From the NCBI GenBank assembly GCA_026770585.1, contig MU646412.1:269217-281428 (forward strand): 12,212 bases of DNA. The letters run 5' to 3'. A program made the translations under genes and the position numbers. This document shows, one piece after another, positions 6,351-12,212 of this stretch; position 1 is the first letter of the stretch; each line of letters starts with the position of its first letter. Under the pieces are notes generated by a model. That model was not told where the DNA came from. It worked only from the letters and a program-made list of their open reading frames with translations, and made no database searches. Origin of the DNA: Baffinella frigidus (lineage: Eukaryota; Cryptophyceae; Cryptomonadales; Baffinellaceae).

Positions 6351-6458
6351 TCATGCCTGCGTGACGTTGTGGACGTCCGACATGAACATCCCAAGCAGAC
6401 CGATACCAATCAGCGTGAACAGGCAGAAGCATATGCTCCCAGGTCTCAGCTTCGCCAT
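6351..6458 (-). CDS. Candidate start exon: signal-anchor-like peptide
   Basis: On the minus strand, TTCTTTGACAG then GAGG precede ATGG, a favourable start context with A at -3 and G at +4. The frame reads MAKLRPGSICF, then CLFTLIGIGLLGMFM, then SDVHNVTQA and a stop. A short basic N terminus followed by about 17 hydrophobic residues and a polar segment with a possible N-glycosylation site (NVT) is typical of a signal anchor or signal peptide. The stop suggests splicing before it. The segment ends ACGCAG|GCATG, which would need a GC donor; such donors occur in some protists. It might be the first coding exon of the coiled-coil gene downstream on this strand, an inference from phase and strand only. 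Confidence 0.45.
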   Translation of the reverse strand: MAKLRPGSICFCLFTLIGIGLLGMFMSDVHNVTQA

Positions 6459-6659
6459 CCTCCTGTCAAAGAACAGGCTGCCTCAGTTTCATTTGATCAA
6501 AAAAATCACCACAGCGTCCTGCGCGTGCCGGGAACGAGAAAGAACGGTCGCACACGGCGGCATGTCCCTGCCCGCTGGCCGCCTGGCCGTGGGGCAGCCA
6601 CCTCGCTGGTCAAGTCGTCCGCCGCTTCCTCTGTTTTTCGAAAATCCTCGTTTGTCCTC

Positions 6660-6708
6660 GCTGGTACAAAATCCCAACATGTGGGGATTATATAATACTT
6701 GTACCAGC
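6660..6708. repeat. Short inverted repeat with GCTGGTACAA ends
   Basis: GCTGGTACAA and TTGTACCAGC are a perfect 10-bp terminal inverted repeat, 49 bp overall. TGGTACAAAT-type ends also occur inside the 1965-2046 and 11239-11400 hairpins. Confidence 0.7.
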
Positions 6709-7042
6709 AGTAATTAGAAGGGCCTCAGGCCCTTGGGTGGGGCATTCCTTGCTCGTTCTTGGAGCCGTTTGCTCGTTCTTGGAGCTGTTTTTAAGCTAAC
6801 AAATGACTTCTGAGAAAAAATCAGATCAAAAATGACTTTTGAATACCCCCCCCTCCAGGATTTTGTAAAGCACTCAGTGCCGCCTGCATAGAGGCTCGGC
6901 CAAGCCTGCATAGGTGGGTCGGGGAGCTCACCCGAAGAATCATTCCCATCTCCTCAAGAGTGAGGTGGGCGTGACCTCCGATGTGAGTGTAAAATAAAGC
7001 ACCAAAGCACCATGCATGAGCCTCACTCTGCACGAAATCAAC
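6709..7042. other. Stretch without recognised gene
   Basis: Contains a local duplication, TTGCTCGTTCTTGGAGC (6750 and 6769), and a C-run near 6847. No long GC3-biased frame or inverted repeat was noticed. Confidence 0.5.
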
Positions 7043-7158
7043 GCACTGGAGAGCGAAACGCGATCCGAAAGCAAAAATGCTTTCTCTGCAGTCCTTTCTA
7101 CGGAAGGGCGTGGCGTTGGGCTATGTTGGGAGCATTTAAAACCTAAAGGACCTTAAGG
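7043..7158 (+). repeat. 116-bp direct repeat, copy 1
   Basis: Nearly identical to 7260-7375 at an offset of 217 bp (CACTGGAGAGC, CGATCCGAAAGCAAAAATGC, CATTTAAAACCTAAAGGACC). A more diverged relative lies at 8924-9006 (GATCCGAAAGGAAGCATGGT, TATGTTGGGAGC, AACCTAAAGGACCTA). Confidence 0.85.
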
Positions 7159-7259
7159 AAAGGCTGACTTGGGTTCGGTGCGTGGGCGAGCGCGCGCCCA
7201 CCTGGGTAGCCTCAAACACCCCAAGAGAACCACCCTGTATCCCCTCTTCACGAGCCTCT

Positions 7260-7375
7260 GCACTGGAGAGCTAAACGCGATCCGAAAGCAAAAATGCTTT
7301 CTCTGCAGTCCTTTCTACGGAAGGGCGTGTCGTTGGCATATGTTGGGAGCATTTAAAACCTAAAGGACCTCAAGG
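7260..7375 (+). repeat. 116-bp direct repeat, copy 2, with a partial third unit to 7425
   Basis: Copy of 7043-7158. Its last 50 bp (GGCGTGTCGTTGGCATATG through CCTAAAGGACCT) is repeated once more, less exactly, at 7373-7425. The result is a nested tandem structure. Confidence 0.85.
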
Positions 7376-7425
7376 CGTGTCGTTGGCATATGTTGGGCGA
7401 AATTAAAACCTAAAATACCTAAAGG

Positions 7426-7573
7426 CCTGCCCACGAGGCTGGGAAGAGCGGCCCATTGAGGAAGGAGGGGTTTGCCCGGCAGAGACGCTTGACTGAGCCA
7501 TTTTTCGCCTGCCCACCACTTAAGGGGGTCGTCATGGAGCCATTGGCCGGTCTGAAGGGTCATTTTCCTGTTG
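7426..7573. other. Unassigned stretch, weak minus-strand frame
   Basis: A minus-strand frame reads MTLQTGQWLHDDPLKWWAG and stays open through the copy-3 repeat. It has no clear GC3 bias, splice sites or domain. I list it only so the gap is not read as empty. Confidence 0.2.
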
Positions 7574-7608
7574 TTTTCAGTGAAGAGACGAAATCTCTTC
7601 ACTGAAAA
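7574..7608. repeat. Perfect 15-bp stem-loop
   Basis: TTTTCAGTGAAGAGA and TCTCTTCACTGAAAA form a perfect stem around CGAAA. A third copy of TTTTCACTGAAAAA follows at 7621-7635. In a eukaryote this is more likely a small mobile-element remnant than a terminator. Confidence 0.75.
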
Positions 7609-7800
7609 AAATAGAAAAATCTTTTCACTGAAAAAATAAACGTCCGATCTGGTACTCCGATTTTCGGACCCGGGTACAAAATTTAAAGCAAGACGTGTAT
7701 CCGAAATTCCGACTAATGACCTGGCGTGGGTAGAAATACTCCCCTTGACCGGACTGCGATTTGCCGAAGAAAAGCAAACTCAAAAGACCCCGACGGGCGT

Positions 7801-8654
7801 TACAGGGGTACCTCGGCTCCAAGAACACTCTTGCTCGAGGGTCGGTCGGTCTGTGTTTTCTTAAAATAGGAAATCGGAGGGAGAATGTTTGTCGGTCCGT
7901 TTTTCTTGAGGTTAAGAAAACGCACGAAAGCGGTCGGTCCACGTTTTCTTAAAGTTAAAAAAACGCAGGGAGAATCCTGTCGGTGATCGTAAGAAAGCGC
8001 CTCCTCGTACCACCCTAAAATAGTTATAGGTCTCCTCGGGGGTAAAACCACACCCCAAAACACGAAGAACAGGTCTATTTTGGACTCAGAAGGTGTTGTC
8101 AGCGTGTTCTTGAGGTTTACAAAAGAAGAGCCCTGCAGGTGCCCACGAATCACTAAATTGGCCGAGCAGGCCAACCTGGGATCGGCTAATAGTAATAACA
8201 CGTGCTCTGGATATGTCGAACTAGGTAACTCCACGATTGTAAGCCAGTTTCAACCGCAATCCTCCCCCCAAAAGTAAGTGTAGGGAGCAAACACGTGAAC
8301 CGCCCTGCAGGTGCCCAAAAATCACCAAAATTTGAAAGTTGCACCACTCGGGAACTCGTTTTTCTCAGGAAATATTGGCGTGTTTGTTTTTGGTCCCGAA
8401 AATTCGCCAGCTCCATTCTCCGGGGGGGTAAGCGATATGAGGCCCATTTTTTTTTTGACAGACACAGAATCCGGTCGGTTGGTGTTTTTTTTATTATAGA
8501 AAACACGAGAATCCGGTCGGTCGGTGTTTTCTTAAAAACAAGAAAACGGAGGAGAATCCGGTCGGTCCGATTTTCTTAGGTTTAAGAAAACACAGGAGTC
8601 GGATTCGGTGTGTTTCCTTGAAAAGTGGTTTCTTGTAACCGAGGTACCCCTGTA
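7801..8654. mobile_element. 854-bp TIR element with two hairpin arrays
   Basis: A perfect 16-bp terminal inverted repeat, TACAGGGGTACCTCGG (7801-7816 and complement 8639-8654), followed by AAGAA in both. Inside each end lie tandem units starting GTCGGTCGGT or GTCGGTCCGT at about 42-50 bp spacing (7841, 7891, 7933, 7979; 8473, 8515, 8560). Many include GTTTTCTTAA...AAGAAAAC hairpins. The middle has two GCCCTGCAGGTGCCCA blocks (8131 and 8303). A plus-strand frame at 8080-8274 and a donor-like GTAAGT (8274) are noted, but no transposase is seen. Confidence 0.65.
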
Positions 8655-8770
8655 CCGTGCTTCCGTGAGTTTGGGCCTCACGGTCGCAGAAGGCGCAGAC
8701 CCCCTCGCGCTCTCACTTGTGAGAGGAACAAGGCATCCGAGTGATGCCATTTGTATATCCCTTGAGTGAC

Positions 8771-8860
8771 CAACGGGCGAATAATCGCCCGTGGAAGCCC
8801 TAGGCAGGCCCTAGGGCCCTACGGTAGTGCGTATGAGCCTACTGGCCACTTAAGGGATAC
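8771..8860 (+). repeat. 90-bp dispersed repeat, copy 1
   Basis: Differs from 9953-10042 at about four positions. It starts with a hairpin, ACGGGCGA/TCGCCCGT around ATAA (8773-8792), then CCTAGGCAGG, CCTAGGGCCCTACGGTAG and TATGAGCCTACTGG. A 61-bp reverse copy is at 11133-11193. Confidence 0.9.
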
Positions 8861-9014
8861 ACGAACCGGGCGCGGTGCTTGGCGGACCGGGCGCCTGGGG
8901 ATCTCGCACCGGGGGCCTGAATGTGATCCGAAAGGAAGCATGGTCTTTCTGCAGGATAAGTTCCGGTGTCCGCCTATGTTGGGAGCTCGAAGAACCTAAA
9001 GGACCTAGTGATCA

Positions 9015-9048
9015 CTGGCCTGCCACACGTGCACGTGTGGCAGGCCAG
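9015..9048. repeat. Perfect 34-bp palindrome without loop
   Basis: CTGGCCTGCCACACGTG is directly followed by its reverse complement. There is no spacer base. It lies 6 bp after the end of a diverged copy of the 7043 repeat. Confidence 0.95.
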
Positions 9049-9160
9049 AGTCGCCCCGGTGCACACTCACCTTTTGGGAGGCCTTGCACGAGGCGATTTA
9101 GTCACTGTCTGAATTGGTGGGAGTTCACCATCTTGCATTGTAATGCGCATACATTCTGTG

Positions 9161-9164
<4 letters not shown>

Positions 9165-9222
<58 letters not shown>

Positions 9223-9230
9223 CCCCCCCC
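9165..9230 (+). repeat. CT microsatellite and C run
   Basis: (CT)n interrupted by CTGTCTCTGTCTCTGT, ending in ten C. It is immediately followed by GCACAG and a GC3-rich frame, so it could serve as the pyrimidine tract of a plus-strand 3' splice site. Confidence 0.9.
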
Positions 9231-9236
9231 GCACAG

Positions 9237-9342
9237 GGCACTCCCTGGTGGTCCCGGCACCAAGCTTGTGGAACAGCCCCGCCGGCAGGCTCGTGAACGC
9301 CCGCGTGACCGGTCACGCGGACGCCGAAGCCAACTGTCCGAG
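9237..9342 (+). CDS. Possible exon of unknown protein
   Basis: Between CCCCGCACAG and GTGACTG lies a 106-bp segment. Its frame reads HSLVVPAPSLWNSPAGRLVN and then ARVTGHADAEANCPR, with almost every codon ending in G or C. The pyrimidine-rich tract just upstream makes a strong acceptor. The first 30 bp (9238-9267) recur exactly at 9379-9408, which continues in the same frame as SFAATQLSTLYAPN. The segment holds the 20-bp palindrome CCGCGTGACCGGTCACGCGG (9301-9320). The protein is not recognised, and the GC3 signal could also come from GC-rich repeat DNA. Confidence 0.35.
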
Positions 9343-9378
9343 GTGACTGCCTTGTCATGTTCCGTGGGGTGGGCAGCG

Positions 9379-9408
9379 GCACTCCCTGGTGGTCCCGGCA
9401 CCAAGCTT
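9379..9408 (+). repeat. Exact 30-bp direct repeat of 9238-9267
   Basis: GCACTCCCTGGTGGTCCCGG and CACCAAGCTT are identical in both places, 141 bp apart. It is the start of the coding-like segment, so it may be a duplicated exon head. It is preceded by GGGCAG. Confidence 0.9.
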
Positions 9409-9460
9409 CGCAGCCACACAGTTGTCAACGTTGTACGCGCCAAACATGGGAGGGGTAGTA

Positions 9461-9725
9461 GCGCCCGAGCGGAGCCCTTCCGCCAGAGGTTATGAGCCCT
9501 AACCTCGACAACCGCATGATCCCGTACGTGTGGAAGCGCCGTGCGGATGGCCTCTACATCATCAACCTCGCCAAGACCTGGGAGAAGCTGATGCTTGCGG
9601 CCCGCATCATCGTCGCCATCGAGAACCCCGCTGATGTGTGCGTGATCTCGGCGCGCCCGTACGGGCAGCGCGCGGTGCTCAAGTCAGGGCTCATAACCTC
9701 TGGCGGAAGGGCTCCGCTCGGGCGC
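9461..9725 (+). mobile_element. TIR element carrying a captured RPSA exon
   Basis: Perfect 40-bp inverted repeat: 9461-9500 starts GCGCCCGAGCGGAGCCC, and 9686-9725 is its exact complement. TA flanks both outer ends (9459-9460, 9726-9727), consistent with a Tc1/mariner-type TA target duplication. The 185-bp interior is almost wholly an RPSA coding fragment. No transposase is present, so any mobility would depend on a partner. Alternative: an exon between two same-orientation introners would also be flanked by inverted repeats, but then target duplications should sit at the exon-proximal ends, which is not seen. Confidence 0.75.
9501..9685 (+). pseudogene. RPSA: Fragment of 40S ribosomal protein SA (uS2)
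   Basis: In frame from 9501 it reads [55 protein letters not shown] and QRAVLK. This closely follows the conserved internal region of eukaryotic uS2/RPSA (NLDxxM, YIINLxxTWEKLxLAAR, VAIENPx[14 protein letters not shown]), about 61 of nearly 300 residues. uS2 is a small-subunit ribosomal protein of the cytosolic 40S particle. The N terminus and everything after QRAVLK are missing. Codons end mostly in G or C and there is no stop or frameshift, so the capture is recent, or the piece is a living exon. After 9685 the frame runs into the right arm (SGLITSGG...). Confidence 0.88.
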
Positions 9726-9727
9726 TA

Positions 9728-9952
9728 GAGACACACGGAGACATCGTGTGCGAGTTAGGCTTCACTGAGGGAGGGACGGAGCCGCACGTGCAGTGGGCTT
9801 ACATCTCCTTAGTGGACGTGACTGAGTGGACGTGACCTGTGTAAAGTCACTCTGGGATCCTACATGGGGTAATATCCCCAGACTCCTCCTCACGAGGCTA
9901 TGGGGGGTGAGTGGATGATCCTGTTGGGGTAGTAGCCCCAGAGGTAGTGAAA
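9728..9952. other. Short direct repeats and two small hairpins
   Basis: TGGGGTAATATCCCCA (9865-9880) and TTGGGGTAGTAGCCCCA (9924-9940) are related stem-loops 60 bp apart, each preceded by ATCCT. AGTGGACGTGACT occurs twice (9811 and 9824). A plus-strand frame over 9729-9835 reads GDIVCELGFTEGGTEPHVQW and onward to a stop; it is unrecognised. Confidence 0.5.
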
Positions 9953-10042
9953 CAACGGGCGAATAATCGCCCGTGGAAGCCCTAGGCAGGTCCTAGGGCC
10001 CTACGGTAGGGCGTATGAGCCTACTGGTCACTGAAGGGATAC
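9953..10042 (+). repeat. 90-bp dispersed repeat, copy 2
   Basis: Copy of 8771-8860 including its hairpin (9955-9974). It abuts the left end of the 10045-10254 TIR element. Confidence 0.9.
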
Positions 10043-10044
10043 TA

Positions 10045-10254
10045 CAAGGGGTACCTCGCTCATAAGAAGCCGCCGCCCCCCCTAGGAAAACCAACGGCCG
10101 TGCTGACCACGGCGTTTCGGTCCGCCGGACCAAGAAACGTTCGTGCTGCTGTATGACGTTCAGTAAAGCTCCATAAGCTCCATAAGGCCCTAGGCATAGG
10201 CCTACTGTAGGGTCCTAGGGGGGGGGCGGTTTCTTATGAGCGAGGTACCCCTGT
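10045..10254. mobile_element. TIR element with GGGGTACCTCGCTCATAAGAA ends
   Basis: The left end CAAGGGGTACCTCGCTCATA and the complement of the right end ACAGGGGTACCTCGCTCATA continue AAGAA(G/A)CCGCC and a C run, then CCTAGG. The outermost ten or so bases match the ends of the 854-bp element at 7801-8654. The interior has CGGTCCGCCGGACC and a short tandem AGCTCCATA pair. A lone right end is at 10816-10875. Confidence 0.8.
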
Positions 10255-10298
10255 TACGTGGCCGCCGTGGCACCGGACGGGGAAGATAATCGGCAGTG

Positions 10299-10440
10299 CT
10301 TATCCGGGGAAACCTATTTTTCTTTCATTTGATGGCAATCAAAATTACTACACAGATTCTTTTGTATTACTAATAAGTACGAATTGTGTAGTAATTTTCG
10401 TTGCCATCAAATGAAAGAAAAATAGGTTTCCCCGGATAAG
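10299..10440. mobile_element. MITE-like hairpin element, 142 bp
   Basis: 56-bp arms differing at only two positions: CTTATCCGGGGAAACCTATT, then TTTCTTTCATTTGATGGCAA, then the core AAAATTACTACACA (10341-10354, complement 10385-10398). The loop is 30 bp (10355-10384). No coding capacity. The near identity of the arms suggests recent insertion. Confidence 0.9.
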
Positions 10441-10596
10441 TGCCTTGAAGCACGCCCGGTCGCGCGCCGTCCTCGATCATGAGTGAACATACCCCCCCCC
10501 CCCTTCCTCGATGACCTCCGCCTCTTGGCCCACACAAGGGGAAATAGAGTGTTTTGACCCATGGCCCCACGGACGTCCACCAACATCGCGACTGCA

Positions 10597-10597
10597 T

Positions 10598-10662
<65 letters not shown>
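10597..10662 (+). repeat. Compound CA/TA microsatellite
   Basis: CA dinucleotides run straight into TA dinucleotides. On the minus strand the GT half is followed by GCATGCAG and a coding-like piece reading AMLVDVRGAMGQ, which is weak but resembles the arrangement at 9165-9237. Confidence 0.95.
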
Positions 10663-10663
<1 letters not shown>

Positions 10664-10815
10664 TAGACTCCCTCACCACCCCCGCGCTGGAACATGTCCG
10701 CGTTTATCACATACATCTACATCCACGGGGGAGCCTCGTTCGTAAGTAACTGCCCCCCCTCGAGGACATGAGAGAGCGCCCCCCCCCACGACCATACATT
10801 ACGCCTATGCGCAGG

Positions 10816-10875
10816 GCCCTACGGTGGTCCTAGGGCGGGGGAGGGCTTTCTTATGAGCGAGGTACCCCTGTACCT
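10816..10875 (-). mobile_element. Lone end of the GGGGTACCTCGCTCATAAGAA element
   Basis: CCCTACGGTGGTCCTAGG, a GC run, then TTCTTATGAGCGAGGTACCC and CTGTACC match the right end of 10045-10254. No left partner was found nearby, so it is a broken copy, or it pairs with a more distant end. Confidence 0.65.
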
Positions 10876-10898
10876 GTTCTCTCTCACTCATGCAAAAA

Positions 10899-11042
10899 GC
10901 TAACGCCAGCGAGGTACTCAGAGCCTACGGATTGCCTACGGTAGGGGCCCCCCTCCTACGACTTTTAAAGTCCTTTTTGTTTTAAACGTCGTAGGAGGAG
11001 GGGGGGTTCCTACCGTAGGCTACGGGGTCCGCTGGCGTTGGC
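10899..11042. mobile_element. MITE-like inverted-repeat element, 144 bp
   Basis: Terminal GCTAACGCCAGCG versus complement GCCAACGCCAGCG. The arms continue through AGCCTACGG, CCTACGGTAGG, a C run and CTCCTACGAC to an AT-rich loop (10970-10990). The arms contain the CCTACGG/CCGTAGG motif that is frequent elsewhere in the window. Confidence 0.85.
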
Positions 11043-11132
11043 CTGTGGCATTATCTCGCGGGGAGTACTCCGTCCATCCACCTACAGATGTCGTCGATTG
11101 CCTGTTGCAGGAAGGGGGTGGGGGTGTCAGCC

Positions 11133-11193
11133 TATCCCGTAAGTGCCCAGTAGGCTCATACGCCCTACCGTAGGGCCCTAGGACCTGCCTAGG
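11133..11193 (-). repeat. 90-bp dispersed repeat, reverse partial copy 3
   Basis: TATCCCGTAAGTGCCCAGTA and then GGCTCATACGCCCTACCGTA, GGGCCCTAGGACCTGCCTAGG is the reverse complement of the last two thirds of 9953-10042. The CGGGCGA hairpin is missing. Confidence 0.85.
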
Positions 11194-11238
11194 ACCTCCT
11201 GGCCGTCAAAGTTGACTGCCTGGCCACTTTCATAGGCT

Positions 11239-11400
11239 CGCAACCTATAATTAGTTTTGTAAAGTAACTCGTTCCTGGTACAAATTATAAAACGAAACTT
11301 CGTTTAAAAAGAAATTGGAGCTCTTTTGAGTTTTAGGTGGACTTTGTTTTATGATTTGTACCAGAACGAGTTGCTTTACAAAAACTAATTATAGGTTGCG
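11239..11400. mobile_element. MITE-like inverted-repeat element, 162 bp
   Basis: Arms of about 55 bp: CGCAACCTATAATTAGTTTT, GTAAAGTAACTCGTTC, CTGGTACAAAT on the left, matched with few changes by the complement of the right. It is AT-rich inside. The inner GTAAAGTAAC and TGGTACAAAT blocks also occur in the hairpin nested at 1965-2046, which links the two families. Confidence 0.88.
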
Positions 11401-11488
11401 CCGCTATTAACTTAGGGGATATTCAACGGCGTCGGGGAAAGAAAGTTGCAAGAAACGGGTTCTCGACGGGACACGCGCAACACCCAGT

Positions 11489-11626
11489 GGGCTTCAAGGG
11501 TTTCGGGTTTGAATCTGGGGCCGGATTCTGGGGTGTCACGTGACCAAATTCACACCAGCAAATGCTTCAAGTCAATTATCTCTGGGCACGTTGACTTTTG
11601 TTGAAAAGTCCGAAGTCCACCGTGTG
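11489..11626 (+). repeat. Dispersed direct repeat, copy 2 (partner 3407-3540)
   Basis: Same ordered blocks as the partner, including TTCAAGTCAATTATCTCTGG and GAAGTCCACCGTGTGG. The two lie about 8 kb apart in the same orientation. Confidence 0.7.
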
Positions 11627-11712
11627 GCGGGGGTTCCCCGCGCGAAACATGAACGCCGGGAAGAGGTTGTGGGTCAGCGTATGCCCACCCTCCCACGTGA
11701 CACGTGTATCTG

Positions 11713-12212
11713 CGAGACCTAGAGAGAGAGAGAGACCTACAGAGAGAGAGAGAGACCTAGAGAGAGAGAGCGAGAGACCTAGAGAGAGAGAGAGACCTAG
11801 AGAGAGAGAGAGACCTAGAGAGAGACCTAGCGAGAGAGAGAGAGAGACCTAGAGAGAGAGAGAGAGACCTACAGACAGAGAGAGACCTACAGAGAGAGAG
11901 ACCTTTATCACCAGAGCGAGAGACCTTGATCCCTACCAACACAGCCGCGACGTATGCACCCCCACCGAGGCCGTGTCTCAGTCACCTGTCTCTCAGGCTC
12001 AGGGCGCGCGGTGCTGCTGGGGTGAGACACGGCCTCGGTGGGGGTGCGTACGTCGCGGCTGTGTTGGCGGGGATCAAGGTCTGTCGATCTGGTGATAAAG
12101 GTCTCTCTCTCTGTAGGTCTCTCTCTCTTGGTCTCTCTCTCTCTCTCTCTCTCTCCCTCTCTTGGTCTCTCTCTCTCTAGGTCTCCTCTCTCTCTCTCTC
12201 TTCTCTCTCTCT
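11713..12212. mobile_element. Large hairpin with AG/CT repeat arms (open at right edge)
   Basis: The core arms 11881-11980 and 12023-12122 match at about 95 of 100 positions (blocks CCTTTATCACCAGA, CCAACACAGCCGCGACGTA, CCACCGAGGCCGTGTCTCA). The loop is 11981-12022. Outside the core, the left arm continues as about ten GAGACCT units separated by AG runs, and the right arm as the complementary CT/AGGTCTC array. The simple repeat is thus part of, or grew at, the element's ends. No gene inside. Confidence 0.85.

Noticed and set aside
6157-6717. 186-codon plus-strand ORF
   Set aside because: No recognisable domain, mixed composition, and it lies opposite the signal-anchor candidate. It is probably an open frame by chance in GC-rich DNA.
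7574-7608. Rho-independent terminator
   Set aside because: It has the right shape, but nothing else in the window is bacterial and it does not follow a gene.
7625-8579. Overlapping ORFs on both strands around 7625-8579
   Set aside because: They are translations of the GTCGGT hairpin arrays; no transposase motif was seen.
8875-9495. 206-codon plus-strand ORF
   Set aside because: It runs through a perfect palindrome, a CT microsatellite and direct repeats. Its SLSLSLS stretch is the microsatellite.
11598-12180. Arg/Glu-rich and Ser/Leu-rich ORFs
   Set aside because: They are direct translations of AG and CT repeats.

Overview
The window looks like nuclear DNA of a repeat-rich eukaryote, most likely a unicellular alga or other protist. 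Three things point there: interstitial telomere-like DNA of the TTTAGGG type (4641-5585 and 112-206), GT-AG exon/intron structure, and a recognisable fragment of the cytosolic ribosomal protein uS2/RPSA. Small GC3-rich exons scattered through introns full of hairpin repeats, with a plant-type telomere motif, would fit a dinoflagellate. That is an inference; green, haptophyte or stramenopile algae are not excluded. No rRNA, tRNA, CRISPR array, bacterial operon or transposase gene was found.

Left part (1-6460), minus strand. No long ORF is a convincing gene here, but four small exon-like segments have codons mostly ending in G or C, sit between AG and GT, encode heptad-rich charged peptides, and have compatible phases: 5312-5356 (45 bp), 3304-3354 (51 bp), 632-705 (74 bp) and 1-105 (continuing off the left edge). 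The 632-705/1-105 pair is the strongest, because the split lysine codon AA|G closes exactly across a 526-bp GT-AG intron. Further upstream on the same strand, a short ATG segment (6351-6458) encodes a signal-anchor-like peptide preceded by an AG acceptor. A possible reading is one minus-strand gene for a type II membrane or coiled-coil protein of more than 6 kb, most of it intron. The introns carry hairpin elements, tandem repeats and repeated copies of sequences found at the exon's own splice sites.

Right part (6460-12212). This is dominated by inverted-repeat (TIR, MITE-like) elements, direct duplications, microsatellites and perfect palindromes. The clearest is at 9461-9725: a perfect 40-bp inverted repeat flanked by TA on both sides encloses 185 bp that encode an internal piece of RPSA. 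It looks like a captured host exon in a small DNA transposon, or an exon between two introner ends. An 854-bp TIR element (7801-8654), smaller TIR elements at 10045-10254, 10299-10440, 10899-11042 and 11239-11400, and a large AG/CT-armed hairpin (11713 to the right edge) fill the rest.

At least a dozen separate hairpin elements occur in 12 kb. Several with unrelated outer ends share the core AATTACTACACA, which suggests related non-autonomous families mobilised by a transposase encoded elsewhere, or elements nested in each other. All coordinates and alignments were made by eye; no database search or fold prediction was run.
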